Below the pieces are notes generated by a model. It was given only the letters and a program-made list of their open reading frames with translations, ran no database searches and had not been told where the DNA came from. From Corvus cornix cornix (Eukaryota > Chordata > Aves > Passeriformes > Corvidae): a DNA stretch of 64,000 bases. The stretch is from the NCBI RefSeq assembly GCF_000738735.6, contig NC_046334.1:32869301-32933300 (forward strand). Direction: 5' to 3'. Position numbers and translations under genes: made by a program. This document shows positions 48,671 to 62,215 of this stretch, piece after piece (position 1 is the first letter of the stretch; each line of letters begins with the position of its first letter).

Positions 48671-51600
48671 AAAATGTGGGAAGGTACAGGAAGCAGAATG
48701 CCAAAATAAAAATCATAAGGTTTTCCCTTCTATCTTTTTAATCTTCAGGATGAAGGAGAGATTTGACAAGATAACGCAAGCAAATTCTTGATTTCTGTGT
48801 TTTGTTGCAGCCCATTTTGTTGTGATGTATGACTTATACATCAGTAATAATAGTCAGAGAAGGTTAGCAAAATAAATAGACAAAATAAATTCATCTTAAT
48901 TTTTATTATCTAAAATTAAATACTATACCTGAAGAAACATCACCTGTTAACGAGGGCTGTGTACAAGAAAGCACCCTCGGAAGTTTAGCCTTGTTTTTTT
49001 ACTATTGTTTATTTTTTATTGTGTGTACACCTCCTACCTGCACACACACCACCCGCATTCCTCTTTGATTTTAGAATTCAGCAGAATGGCAGTCTGAGTG
49101 GTTTCTACCGCTTTAGACAGAATCATGACTCCCTGCTGAGAAGCAGCAGAACACAACAGTCCTATATCCACTGTGGCCCATGCTGCAGACACTTCAGCAA
49201 ATCTACAGAAGAAACTGGGGTGCAACCGGCAGAATAATTGAGAGGTTTGCTGGTTCAGTTGCTTTTGCTTGAGGGCAGAGTGTATTCAAGTAAAAAAGAA
49301 TTGATAACACGCACTTGAAAAGCACAGTGAGAGGACCCAGAATTTAAAAATCATGGTGCTAAAAACATGCATTCTTTTCATGATCTTACTTGCAAATCAA
49401 CAGTCTGAAAATTTAACATGCCCATTTCTTCGTGCCACATAGTAGTCATTCTACCCAGCAATTAAAGGCCTTGAGAAATTTACTCAGTGGAACAGAACAC
49501 AAAATCTCGATGTAATTAAATCAATTTAGAACAAAAAGAAAACAGATTCATAAAAACGTACTCTCTCCATTGAAAAATAATCTCCTGAGGAGCATCAACA
49601 TTTCATTCCAAAACCACTTTCTTACTGCTATTTAAAAATACTCTATGCAATTCCTTTTTGCAGAGTAAAATTTTCTCCACAATTTTACACTTGATAAATA
49701 ATGCAAGAAATTATCTTCTCCTTAATCCTTCAGATTCCCAAGCAGTTACCAAACCATCTCAGCTTTACTTCTAACATTTTCTTTATGAGAATTATAGGCA
49801 CATGAAATGCATTTGCACCCCATTAATGCCTCCAGTGATTCAAGAGGTAATTTTAAATACTAAGCCCCAACTGCACTAGACAGTTTTAGATAATTCAGAG
49901 CTCTCTTTTGTGTTATTTCAAACCTTTTCATCACTCATTGCAAAGCATTAGAAGAAATAATAACAAATGACGAAGACTGTGCCTGAGGGATTTTATGTGG
50001 GCTTGATGACTTCATTGTCATTAGTTTCTGTCAGGCACAGAGAATAAACACACTACAACAAACTGATGCCTTTTTAAGAATCGTAACTACCATAACTGTT
50101 TCGTTGTGGAGAATAAAATAGACACAACATTTATCCTGTCATTAAATGGGTACTATAACTCAACTCTACATAGAAATGTATTCATAGAATTTAGGGCCAG
50201 ACATTAACTTTTCCCACAAAAACACAGAATCAAGCTAAATTAACCAATATGTTTGATAAGTACTTCTGCTTTGTCTCTATTACTTGGACATGTGTACGTC
50301 TAGTGTTCTACCCTAACTAGAAGAAGATTCAGGAAGTCTACCCTAAAGACAGATAACAGTGGAAAATGGGCAAAAGGTTAATTGAAAATTCAGTCATATC
50401 AGACAGTGAATTCTGGGTATGAACAGTGAATATGGATGTATTTGAGAGAGGGAGAAAGGGGAATTAACAGATTCCGGACACTACTGAGAATTCAAAAGAA
50501 CTTCCTCAATGTCCTTCTCAATACCCTACAGGAACTGCAATCAGCTTGAAGTTTCTTTCGCTAATCTTCCCTTTCCTGCTCTGCTACTGGCCAGAAAATG
50601 CAACGGAAGATTTTGTGTGGGCAGAGAAACTATCTATTTGTGGGAGAAGTACTGAATATAGGAGAGATCTTTTGATATCTTCAAATTTTTATCTTGTGCA
50701 ATTTAACATCATGTGTGATCAAACGTTACACATATTGATGTCATTTATTTGCATGGATGGAAATTCTGTGGCCCTGTAATTTCAGCTTCATTTGTTCTAA
50801 GAACTCTTATATTCAATACTCATTCTGCTACGAACTGACTGGTTCATGAAAATACAGATTATGTTTTATGAAGCAAATAAATAAAAGCCACCTCATAGAT
50901 CCTTTTATTTCCCCTGTTCAACTCCAGTAAGTTGCTATTGGAAGGTGATAATCCAGAGCAACTTTTTAACAATTTCTAATCTCACCCTTTGCTCCAATCA
51001 AGTGTGAAATATATAGAAACAGAAGAATACAGAGAAAAATCAAGAAAAGCACTGTCAACAATTACCCCAGTCTGTACCACACATTATCTTTTGCTGTTCA
51101 AACGAATAGTAGGGTGGAATTAGTGAAACTTGTTTTACATAATTTAGTTATTATAGGCATTCCATTCAAGTAAAACAAAAAATTATTTGCTGTTTCTTTC
51201 GGCTTTTAAAATGGTAAGAAGTCTTCCTAGGTGTTAATGAAAGATCAGTAATAATAAAGATGATCAAGATGGACTTTCTTCTCAGAAAGTTCTCTGTTTA
51301 TCTGACAAAACAATGCTTATGTCAACTCTAAATCTTGTTATTACAGGTGGCTTTCTGACCTGTGGATTACAGTCTCTCACAATCTGTTACATTATTATTT
51401 TTCTCATTCCAGAATACTCCACAAAGAATGGAGGTTCAAGACACAATCATACCTTAAACCTGCTGTGAAAGGGTTTTGACATCCCGTATTTCCAGGAGAC
51501 AAATGTGGATATATTTTCATTGTGTTTTGAGAAAAAGCATTAGTGCAAATCATTTTCTTCCTTTCTCAAAATAACCAAATATTTTTTAAAACAAATCACA

Positions 51601-52110
51601 TTATGAAGTGAGTGAAAAAAGAGATAAAAGGAAAACATTTACAGGTCTCACCTGCACTAGTTGCTATCATCCTCCTAGAAAAAGATTGAATTTGTGGAAA
51701 TATTGTTCTGTAGTTGAAAAATAATCTGCAACATGTTACAGTTTTTTAGCTGAAAAAAGAAGTTTGGTAATAATTTTGGGGTTGTTTTTTGTTTGTCCAG
51801 AGGCATATAAAAGCATGGGAAAATACTAGTCTTCTGGGTGCTATAGGCTGAGGATAAGATTAAAAATGTTTACATTCTAAAGAAAGTCTTAAGAAGAAGG
51901 AACATAAAAATACTAATTGACTTGAAGAATATTGTCCATATCCTCTTTGGTATTTTATACTGGTGCATAACACTCACAGAATTTTAGTGAGAACGAGATA
52001 TTTAAATACCACTGAGAAATGGGGTTTAAGTGCCTTCTTCCCTTCCTATTTCTATTAATAACTTTGTTTAGCCAGCGATATTTTTCTACTTTTCTTTTTT
52101 TAAATAAGAA

Positions 52111-52262
52111 CAGTAGAGACCTGACCTCCTTCTGTTAGTGTTTTTATTTTAAGATCTAATTCCAATGATTTTTAATTCAGATCAGTAGAGACCTGACCTC
52201 CTTATTTCAGTCTTTTTTTTTTTTTTTTAGAGCAGGATCTCCAACAATTTTCAGTTCTGCAT
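52111..52262. repeat. Diverged tandem duplication of about 72-80 bp
   Basis: A 21-bp block (CAGTAGAGACCTGACCTCCT plus T) occurs exactly at 52111-52131 and 52183-52203. The sequence after each block also aligns loosely: a T-rich stretch, then GATCT, then CCAA and TTTT(A/C)A. The second copy holds a T16 run (52213-52228). Confidence 0.75.
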
Positions 52263-53940
52263 TATGGGAAGCAGCAAGTCCCGTTTCCATACATACTATT
52301 AATTAAGCTTGAATTGTGGGTGAATAGATTCCCTCCACTCTTAGTTACTTGGGACACATCTCTGAAGGGGTGATCTAGCTACTTGCTGGCCTCAGGATCT
52401 ACATGTTAGACCTTGCACATTGCTTAGTACTGAGTGCCGTGACTATTTGTTAATAGGTCCAGCTCCTGAAACAACACGGGACCCCCTGAGAGCACTTCTT
52501 GGCCTACCTTTAGGCCAGCTACTCCTCTCCTTCCAGGACACACTGGCTGCTTGTCCCCTCCCATCACCCAGGAAGTCTCCCAGCCACCTCCAGGAGTTTG
52601 AGTAAGCCACCATATTCCTGTTTATTTTACTTGCACATGACCAGAAACAAGCTGGCAGAACTTAAAAGATGAGGATGTTCAGAATGGAAAGGTAGTACTG
52701 GAGAATTAGAGAAGAATTATTCTGTCTGATCTGTCTTATTCTAAAGCAGAAGGTTGGCACCTACCTTAAGGTGAAACAAAGATCTTTACTTAAGTTGAAC
52801 ATGAAGACTCCACGGCCAGAATCTGGTAATTTCTGAAGTCTGTTATACTTTCAAAGTCCAACACAATTGGAGTTAAGGTAAAGCCTTTACTAAACATGAT
52901 TATCTTTCACATCCTTAAGACACGTGTACACAGAGTAAAGATTCATAAAGATCTTAAAATTTTCTTAAAAGCAAAGAAATACCTTTATTCATCACATTAT
53001 AAAGTGTGGGCAATTATTTGGGGTATCATTCTTGGTATAAAATATGTGATTATGATCGCTTACACTGATCATCATTTTAATTATCCTTTTATGTTGCAGT
53101 CAAGTAAACATTCTGCTGCACCACATTCCAGTTTTGCACTACACCATTAATAAACTACTTATGGAATACATTCTTAAAACTGAGTCTCTAAAAATAAGTG
53201 GCAAAGGCAAACCTAAGATAGGACTGCTAGAGCATGTGACAGTGTTTCTGTGTCTAGGTTTTTTCTGTGCTGTCCACAGCACACCACCAAAGACCTGGTG
53301 TGTCTAAAGCAGAACTGTTACTTATGAGTTCATATCATACTGAAAAGAACTGAGCTATATTTACTGGACATACAATAGAGACATTTCTGACAGTTCAGAA
53401 TTCCTTTTGAAGTGCCAAAGAAGCATTACCTGTTCAATATTAATATACCCGAATATTGAGAAAAATCAATACACCTAGACCAAGAAATACCCTCCAGTGT
53501 ATCAGAAATTGAAACTTATTCTTTGAAATATTCAAGATAATTACCTTACTATATAAGCATATCTTCTAATTGGAATTTAACTTTGCAGTCTGGGAGCTCT
53601 GGCAGAAAATCTGCCTTCTAGGGTCAAAGCAAAGTGAAATTGAGCAGATCTGAGTATTTACAGCTCTGTAAGCATAGTCATTTTCTAAATTTCTTGAAGT
53701 GGAAAAGCACACTGATGGTGGTATTAGAATTGCCCCCTAGTGCTGCAGATACATAGCATCAAAATTTTAACACTTTACTGATAGCAAGATGGCAATAAGA
53801 GTAATTCAGTGAAGTATAAAGCTAATTGTTCTAAAAATTCCTAGGATGTATCAATAAGTCATCTACAAACATGTAACCAATATCCTACATAGATGCAATG
53901 AATTGCATTCCGCAGATGAGGAAAAGGACAATAAAGATTG

Positions 53941-54150
53941 CAGAGAATCAAAGTATCCTGAGATGGAAGGGATGCACAAGGATCATTGAGTTCAACTCCT
54001 GGTCCTGCAAAGGATACTCCAAGAGTCACACCATGTGCCTGAGAGCATTGTCCAAATACTTCTTGAACTCAGACAGGTTTGGTGCTGTGACAATTTCCCT
54101 GGGGAGTTTGTTCCAGCAAAAAATGCTATTTGCAAAGAAATATTGAAAAA
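53941..54150 (-). mobile_element. CR1 LINE 3'-end fragment
   Basis: Minus-strand CR1 tail. In + orientation it reads 'gagaatca', 'gatggaagggatgc', 'gttcaactcctggtcctgc', 'acaccatgtgcctgag', 'ccaaatacttcttgaactcagacagg', 'ctggggagtttgttccag' and 'gcaaagaaatatt'. These blocks follow the order of the CR1 3' region read backwards. Its sequence differs from that of the other tails, so it probably belongs to a different CR1 subfamily. Confidence 0.85.
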
Positions 54151-57100
54151 GTAAGAATATACAAAGCTCTTGACTTCTCTTCTGTGACAAGAACTATGCC
54201 AGTAGAAGAAGAAAGCTATTATTTCGCACCCTCAATAAGGTGGCCTAAAGATTTTTAAAGATATGGGAATTTACTATATAGAAAAACATAATAAAGAAAA
54301 TGATTTGAACAGCATATCTGAAACTGAGTTTGCTAGACATAAACCAAAACACCAATTTTAAGGATTTTTTTCTTTCAAGAAGGTACATTTCTAATCTCAA
54401 GTAGTGATCAAAGCTGCAGAGTGAAAAGATTCTAGAGAGACTTACTTTGAGCAAAATCTCAGAGGAACAGATTATGTTGGAAGATTTGCATATATAAAAT
54501 TCAGTGAAACTAAGTGATTTTGTTATTTTTAATATATCAGCACTACAATAGACATAAAAAATAAAATCATCACTTCTCACCCACTGAAAAAGATAAATTT
54601 GAGTTTGCCACAACAGACTTCATTTTTAGAGTATGGAGGAAAAAACCAAAACTGTTGTTAACTTTCCATTTCTATGCTGCCCACAGCAGAAGACAGGCGG
54701 CTATCGCATCCAGGCACAGTAAACTGGCTCTATTAAATATAGCAGTTGTTGCATTTCTATTTTTCCCAAACTTTGCAACACCAGATAATAACAAACCTGG
54801 GATGCTAATTTTGGAATGAATCCGTGGAGTACTACTATCCACAGCTTTAGTTTTAATTTTTTGAAGGTTGGATGTTATTTTAACATCACTCTCAAGCTTA
54901 GATATGACCACTGTTTCATCAGAGCCTGAAAGAAAACAAAGCTATGGCATTATTCTCTCAAGTCTTCGGAGAAGTTTGACTCTCAGCATCTCGTAATAAG
55001 CAGTAATGAGCTACAACCCAACCCCAAATGCATATCCTCACAGCTTTCAGTTCACAGGGTAGCAATGAAAAACAGATGTTGGTTTACAGGTTGTTTTCCA
55101 AAGGTACCAGGAGATTCATCAATGATCCATAAACATGTAGGGCACCAGTCTAGTGAGTAGACCCTAGACATAGTAGTTAAGGCTTTTTTAAAAATACCCT
55201 GGGAATTGAGTTCAAATAGCTGATTAACGAAGAAATAAAACAAAAAAAATCAACTAGCAGCAAGGTAAGTCATTTAACACTAAACTGAAGAAAAACCAAA
55301 AAGACCCCATAGCAATAATCTGACTCATAAAAAAAATTGAAAATCTTTTTCTTTTATGTAACCATATAAAGCGCACCAAAGCAAAGGTTTTTGAATTTGT
55401 AAAAAATCGAAATGAGTGTCTCATAAACACCTTGCAGAGCAATATTCATAACTTTAAAATTAATCAAACGGGACAATAAAAAAGATAATTTGTTTACAGA
55501 CTGCAATCTGAAGGGACCTGTGTATAAGAGTTGAAATTAGAAAGTTGATTGCTATGGATGATGACGTGTCAAATCTCCATAATGCTGTATACATCAAACA
55601 TTAGGAAGAGCATGGTGTGGCATGCATTTTTCTGATTAGGAATATAGGAAATAAGCTAAGTAGTTATCCAGCAGCATCTAGAGTAAGCTTACTAAGAAAG
55701 AGGCCGTTAAAAAAACCTAATAATGCTCTTTATTGACAGGAAAGCCTCTAAAATACATGGCTGCTGCTCTCTAATATATTCAGTTCTGAAGTTCTTGAAT
55801 TCAATATTATGTCTTTATAAGGGGTACTGGAGAGGTCTAACATGGTTTTTAATTACTTAAGACTCTAGAGCTTACAAAAATTTTGTTTTCTACTTTTTTC
55901 AACATAGCATGAGGACAAAAGTTAATTAGCTGACTACATTTTCTGATTATCATGAAAAAGCATATGCTCCAGTCCCCAAACACATTCCTCTAAGTACATA
56001 AAGTTTAAATTTAAAATACCTTTATTTATATTGGGTGTTTCCTATCTCTTTTTCCTCCTAACCACACAGGACTCCCATTTGCTGTGTTAGTACCAGTTCT
56101 GCAATTTTAAGATCTTTTCTTTCTTAAACTAAGCATTTATCAACTTGGACTATTTGCACCTATTTCATTGGATTTTTTTTACTGCAGCATTTACATGCCA
56201 TTTCTGCCCTCATAATTTTATATTATATTCAGAAATATAATACAGCGTAAGTTCTTACCTGCTGACAAGAATTTTGTGTTTGAATGTTGCAGATTAATTG
56301 GGCCTTAATGGGTAACCGTTCAGATGCATCACTGTTTGTTAATATAATTTAATTATATAATTACTATATTATATTATTATATATAATTTATCATATAATA
56401 AATAATCACATAATAATTAATTACAAAATTGTTACTAATATTATTTAGTTCTTCCTTTCCTCCTGCAGGTTGCACTGACAGTACCTGGTCCAAGAATGAA
56501 GAGTCCAAATACATTTTATGCAGCATGAGCCAGGACACACTTTTCTGTAACAACCATCATTACCCCACTCCAAAAATTGTGCTCATATGGGGCATGATTC
56601 CGCCCTTCATCTCTGCTCTCTCATGAGACAAAATTAGTACCTTAAATAGAAGAAATGAATATCGGTAGTAAAATAGGATAAGAAACAATTACTGACACTT
56701 ATTGTTAGTCTTGAAAGGATCGCTCAGAAATCACAGGGAGAGGGATGGTGTTTCTTCAGTGCTGCATCCTGCTCAGGCTTTAACAGGCCATGTGAGTTAA
56801 CAGAAGGGCCCATGGTGATTCACAGAAAAATGGAAGTTTGTAACATTTTAGCTAAATCAAGATGCTTGAATAGCAGATTCTTATTAAGGGTAATTTAAAA
56901 CTACATTCACTGCTCTCAGCCTAGGTTTTTGGGTTTTTTTTTTTTTTCTTTTTATATTCAGGATTTGAATGCTGGCTCATACTTTACTACTTCTGGAGGT
57001 ACATGGGTTTTACATATAGCTGCTCTCCCTCTGATAATGAGTTTTCTATGTTTAAACATCTATGCTATACAAGAATTTATGCATGGAAACTGACAATTTA

Positions 57101-58159
57101 CATCTGGTCAATTTGCCCAAATTTTCCTTCAGCTCTTGCCATCCTGGTACACAGTATTTTTCTATATAAATTGAAATATGGTAGATATTAAAACAAAAAT
57201 ACTCCGTGATCATATGAATATTGTTTGTGAAAATGTCACATTTTAGTGATGTACTTATATTAATTCTGTCCTTACCTAAACCTGGCATGGTAGATATTTT
57301 CTTTAACTGTATATCAGCACTGGGAAGCAGAGTTGTTTCTCCAGCTTCAAATTATTTGGGTCCAGATTTTTTTTTGTAGCATCTTCTGCAATAACAATTT
57401 TTCATACTGATTCTGATAAGTGAGCCCAGACAACCCCCAGGATACTAAGGTGGTTCACCAGCAGTCTTTTACTCAGCCTGAAATCCGCCTTTTTCCCCAG
57501 CACTTTCTGATGTGACAGGTTCTCATCGATACCATTCCCATAATGAAATTCAGCAGTTCATTTTCACCTCCTGGATTTCTTACCACTTGCTACAGGTAGC
57601 TCAAAGGCTTTATCCAAGCTGCCTTATGGAGAGAGAAACCAAGGCTACAAACATGCTGTCCCTAATGTTCCCACTCCTCAGAACTAGCAACCCGTGGAGA
57701 AAACTGATGTAAAAATAATGCCTAGCACTTGGCCTGGTCTCCTCAAGGTTTTGCCTAATGTCCTTATATCCCCAAAACAGGAGGACTTTTTTTCTCAAAA
57801 GAATCTAAAATAATATCCAGACAGCACTGTACTTATTATCACAGTTTGGAGGTGGTTTGTTTTTGTTTTAACAGATAGTATTGAAACGTTCGTGTATTAT
57901 TTATCCGTATTGTCAAACTTATTGACAAGATTATTCTACAGCTATAGAAATCAAAAAGAGACATTAAGAATAACTCTGCAAGAAAATCAAAACTACATTA
58001 TCTCTGAAAAATTATAGTCAATGCAGTAATCTTGCCAGCGATATTTTTCACTTTGGACCTTGATTATGTCTAGTCACCATCACTAAAATAGGAAACTTCT
58101 TTAATATTAATGCTGCTAACCCTATACTATATAAACTCTCCAATTGGAAAACTTACTGT
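54151..58159. other. Unannotated AT-rich noncoding DNA
   Basis: No gene is recognised. A 122-codon minus-strand frame at 54245-54613 matches nothing I know. The stretch holds the AT-rich tract at 56336-56430 and a long T-run at about 56935-56947. Confidence 0.5.
56336..56430. repeat. AT-only low-complexity tract
   Basis: About 95 bp composed almost solely of A and T, with overlapping ATATAATT and TATTATA words and partial dyad symmetry. Confidence 0.85.
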
Positions 58160-58397
58160 AAGAAGACAAGAAAAAAAATACTCTGCACATACACTGTGAG
58201 GATGGTGAGGCACTGGAATATGTTGCCCAGAGAAGTTGTGAATGCCCCAAGCCCTGGAAGTGTATTAGGCCAGGTTGGATGGGGCTCTGAACAACCTGGT
58301 CTAGTGGAAGGTGTCTCTGCCTATGGCAGGGGCGCCGGAACAAGACAATCTTTAAGGTTGCTCCCAACCCAGACCAGTCTATGATTCTATGATTTAT
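58160..58397 (+). mobile_element. CR1 LINE 3'-end fragment
   Basis: Plus-strand CR1 tail. It has 'gtgaggatggtgaggcactgg', 'gttgcccagagaagttgtg', 'acctggtctagtggaagg', 'ctgcctatggcaggggc', 'atctttaaggttgctcccaaccc' and a terminal ATTCTATG tail at about 58383-58397. It is well preserved and closely similar to the copy at 21.0 kb. Confidence 0.95.
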
Positions 58398-61300
58398 CAG
58401 TATTCACACAAACAGAAGAGAGACTTATTAAGGAAAAGTGAAGTTTCCTAAAAGATATCTGAATTTGTTAGACTATTTCACTTATAATGCAACTATGTTG
58501 CCAAATTTATTATTTTATTATTTGGGGGCATGGGGTGTTTTTTGGGTTTGTTGGATTTTTTTATGTTGTATTTTTTAAATTCTTCTCTGTAATCCAATTG
58601 TTATTTTAAAAAATGTACAAAATAACAATCCATTCCATTCAGGTTTAAATGGGCTAACCACTTAATTCATCTTACTATGATCATAAAACTTTGTTATATT
58701 GCTTAAACTGTGTTGCAGAGCAGAAAATCTGCGTGTCTATAAAGATTTTGGCTAATTTACTACTCCAAGAAATACAGTAGGAAAAATATTTAGCATGCAT
58801 GATGCACTTCAGATTCTTAGAGCTACTGAACTCTCTGAAATATCTGATTTATTCTCCAGGCTCTTGAAACATAGGTTATCTACACAATAACAAAACTACT
58901 TCAAGGACTAATACACAATGCATGCCACCCCCGTGTGACAGAGCACTGGACAGGAGTAGTTATCTCCTCTGTTAAATACATTCTCCAAAACTGAAATGCA
59001 TATCCACAGTTGGTTGAAATGATAAAACACTCATTTCAGTCTTCATCCAAGACTCAAACAGACATTTATGGTACTGGAAATGTATAGTACATAGAGTCTC
59101 CCAAGACTTTCTATGAAGAAAATTCCAATAAAATAGGTCATGGAGCAGTTTAAAAGTAGAAGTGTTCAGTAGTAGAAGCTATCAGGTGTTGCCACTCTAC
59201 ATTATAGTTTTCCCACCCTGATATTTTAACAATAGCTTGAAAGGAAAAAAATTTACTAAGATGACAGCTCAATTGTGCAGCAAAACTAAGTCATATTGTA
59301 TAAAGACATCCAATCCCTTTTTATCACTGAGTTTTTTCCTTTGTGATCTTAACATACGGCTTTCCTTGATGCCAAGAAACAATCCATAAAAAGAAGCCTT
59401 TATTCTTGAGCAGCACCTTTGTTCTTCCCAAGCCTTAGCAACTGTTCATGGATATAGTAAGGGCAGAATAAGAGGAAAGATTGAGGAAAGAATAAGGAGC
59501 GAGAGTTCATATGGATGAACTCTTTATTGCTTACCTGATTCCAGCTTTAGTCTCATATCTGACACTAACTCATAGTGCTAGAACTGTTAAATACTACCTC
59601 TAGTGACAAAACCTCTAATAGCAAAAAGCACCTTCCCTTTCTGCTCTTTATTTCAGACCACATCCCTTGACCTGAGCACTGCCTGATGCGATCACTTTCT
59701 GCAAGCGTGAAAGATGAAAATTTTTAAATGGATTTATTGTGGTGAGCAAGCCCTGTTAAGTAGCTAGATTAAATATAACTATGAAATTTCCTTGACAGAT
59801 TTTACTGAGCAAGGAAAGAGTACAATTCCACTGAGGAAATGCAGAATCAGACCATAACACTGTGCTGTAACAGCCTCAACTGAGGATGGCACCTGATGAC
59901 ATTTCTCAGCTCGCAGGTTCGGGGGTCATTATTGCCAGCTCTGAACAGTGTATAAGGACAACATATGGAATAACAAATTCTCCCACACACAATAGATTTC
60001 TCGTGTGGAAATCCTGAATTAGAAGTCATGGGATACTTCAGCAGGATCCCAGGGCAGGGCAATCAGAGGATGGAGAGAGTGGAGGCTCCAGCCAAGGGGA
60101 ACATCTGCCACAGAGCTAATCTTTGTGCATCAGAGCATTTTACATTTTCCTCGCCATACTTCGGCATGAAAGCTTGGCTTTGGGTCTCACAGAAACCTAT
60201 ATTATTATTTTTACATCACTTTTCTTTTTAATACAAACCTACTTTTGACAAAATGTGCTAACCAAAATATCCCACCAAAAATTACTTGGATCGCAGGGAC
60301 AAAGCACATGTTAAAATTAAGGTAATTAGACACAAAAGCAAGTGTTGGGGTAGCTAATTCTTCGTTGCTTGAGAATTTTACATCAAAACTAGATATTATG
60401 GCTGTGTCAAAGCTTATAGGCATTGTAAGTCCACATGGAAATTCTTTGAAAAGTTATTCTGCTCTGTGCGATCCTATAAATCACAGCAGAATCTAAGAAC
60501 AGGCGTTTCATGTTTCAAAGCACCTTGATTTAATTGTGCAACATGAAATCTTAACTAGCTCTTTTTTAAGACAGGTACTCAATGATTTGTATTATCTCTC
60601 ACACAAAGAATACTGCTTTGCCACTCTAAATATCTTCCCTTTTTTTCTATATTAAGTGACAAAATCCCAAATTAAGTGACCTGTGGTCCCATGAAATTGC
60701 CTTGCTTATTTTCTATACATAAATTATTTCCATCTCTCTCACATTTAATGAGAGTATTATGATTTTCTTCTATTGGTACAATTCAAGCAATAATGGACTT
60801 GTTCTACTTAGGATGAACACAAATATTAAATTCAAGTTTATTGACAATACACTTAGCTTACTCTAATAAACTCTTTGATTACTAGAAATACTAGAAATAC
60901 TAAGGTGTCTGTTATGTTTCAGTTCATTTAAACCAGCTAGCTTAGGATCTCAGATGTCATGTTGAAGACATACTAATGCTCTTCTACACATAACAATAAA
61001 AATTGGTATTTAAAGCAGTGTTTCTTCACCTTATAATTTTTTTGTATGACCCCAGCTATGGGATAGTCACTGCCTGAAAGCTTCAGACTCAGTTTTGATA
61101 TTTCCACCAGAAAGAGTTAGTTCAAATTACACCAAGGAGATTAAGAAGCCAATTCATAGCCTTCAAAGAGAAAAAGCTACTTACATTAATCTTAAACAGC
61201 TTTACATCAGACCCATAATTCAGGTATGTGCTGAGGCTCCAAAGAGTGTGACATTTTTAAGAAGCTTCTCATTTTAGTTCCATGAGGACCACAGGAGTAT

Positions 61301-62079
61301 AACATACACAACATTTTGAATCAATTCCGTTTCAGGCAATCTTTTTAAATAACTATGTTTTTTCTCTCATGAAGATACAGTTTAAAGATATGGTCATGTC
61401 TACTGATGCCAACTGCAAACTCCAAACAAGCATTACAACAGAATCCTCAGTTGCTGAGTTTATTTCACTATGAATTTAGCTTTAGCAAATAATTCAATTT
61501 CTTTAATGTGAAGTTATGCTTCTTCCCGAAAGCACCTTATATTTTCAAGGGACAGATTTCTTTTCAGACTCTGCTTCAGAAAAGGCTTGTAAAGAACAGG
61601 GTGGTGTCAGCTGAGCACTATGCAGAGTCTTAAAGGGAGCAACAGGAAAGACAGCTCGGGATGGACACACTCTCTGCAACCCTTTATTTTACTACTAAAA
61701 CATTTTTCACGCACAGAAACACATGATAATACTGCACTGTTCCTGGTTACACCGCCAGCGTAGGTGCTGATATGCACTGCAGAGGAGCTTGAAAACATGG
61801 AGCATGACAGAAGGTACTGACCTCCCATGGCAAGCACCCAGTGTGTCTGCAATCCCATCACTTCGGTTTCAAGGCTCTGGGCCAAAAAGGGTAAGAATTT
61901 GCCTGGACTGTTTCATAACACCTTTAGCATGCATATAAGCAGGTCACCCACCCACACCATCACTAACCGCCAAGGCTGTACAGCCAAACTTCTCCCTAGC
62001 ACCCAGTGTCACTCCCCCACCTCATCTGCCCAGCCTGCAGGCCTCCATCCCAGCACTCCATCATGGGATGCATTCCACC
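58398..62079. other. Unannotated noncoding DNA
   Basis: No gene is recognised. A short tandem repeat of ACTAGAAAT lies near 60881-60900. The segment 61600-62080 is richer in GC than its surroundings and directly continues the CR1-like fragment on the minus strand, but I cannot identify it. Confidence 0.45.
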
Positions 62080-62215
62080 AAGTCTCATCAATGCTGTTGA
62101 TGTCATAGTTCTGGGAACTGACCAAATGTTCCAGTTCATCCTGTTTCTCACGCTGTATGTGTTGGTGTATAAGCATTTCAGATATGCTCCTCAACCACTT
62201 GAGGGCATTCGGGTC
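62080..62215 (-). pseudogene. CR1-type LINE ORF2 endonuclease fragment
   Basis: A minus-strand frame of 61 codons (62009-62194, open slightly further upstream) contains KQDELEHLV followed by NYDINSIDETWWNASHD. This is the start of the apurinic-type endonuclease domain of CR1 ORF2, whose family pattern is an ELE block, then YD, then I.ETWW..SHD. In that family the Glu of ETWW helps bind the catalytic metal. An ALKWL motif just upstream also fits the domain's first strand. Homology stops abruptly after SHD, and the frame ends 18 codons later at a stop. The usual CR1 3' end is not attached. The protein motif match is strong but short. Confidence 0.68.

Larger units (their letters stand above)
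45005..53940. other. Unannotated AT-rich noncoding DNA
   Basis: No gene is recognised. It includes a 13-bp perfect hairpin (48641-48670), a 10-bp inverted repeat with a long loop (49977-50040) and a diverged tandem duplication (52111-52262). The minus-strand frame at 45233-45565 contains good-looking splice-acceptor sequences (a T-run then CCCCCAG, and TGTATTACAG), but no matching donor or recognisable protein. It is not called as an exon. Confidence 0.5.

Noticed and set aside
54245..54613. 122-codon minus-strand frame
   Set aside because: AT-rich, Phe/Ile/Ser-heavy, no domain; a chance frame beside a CR1 tail.
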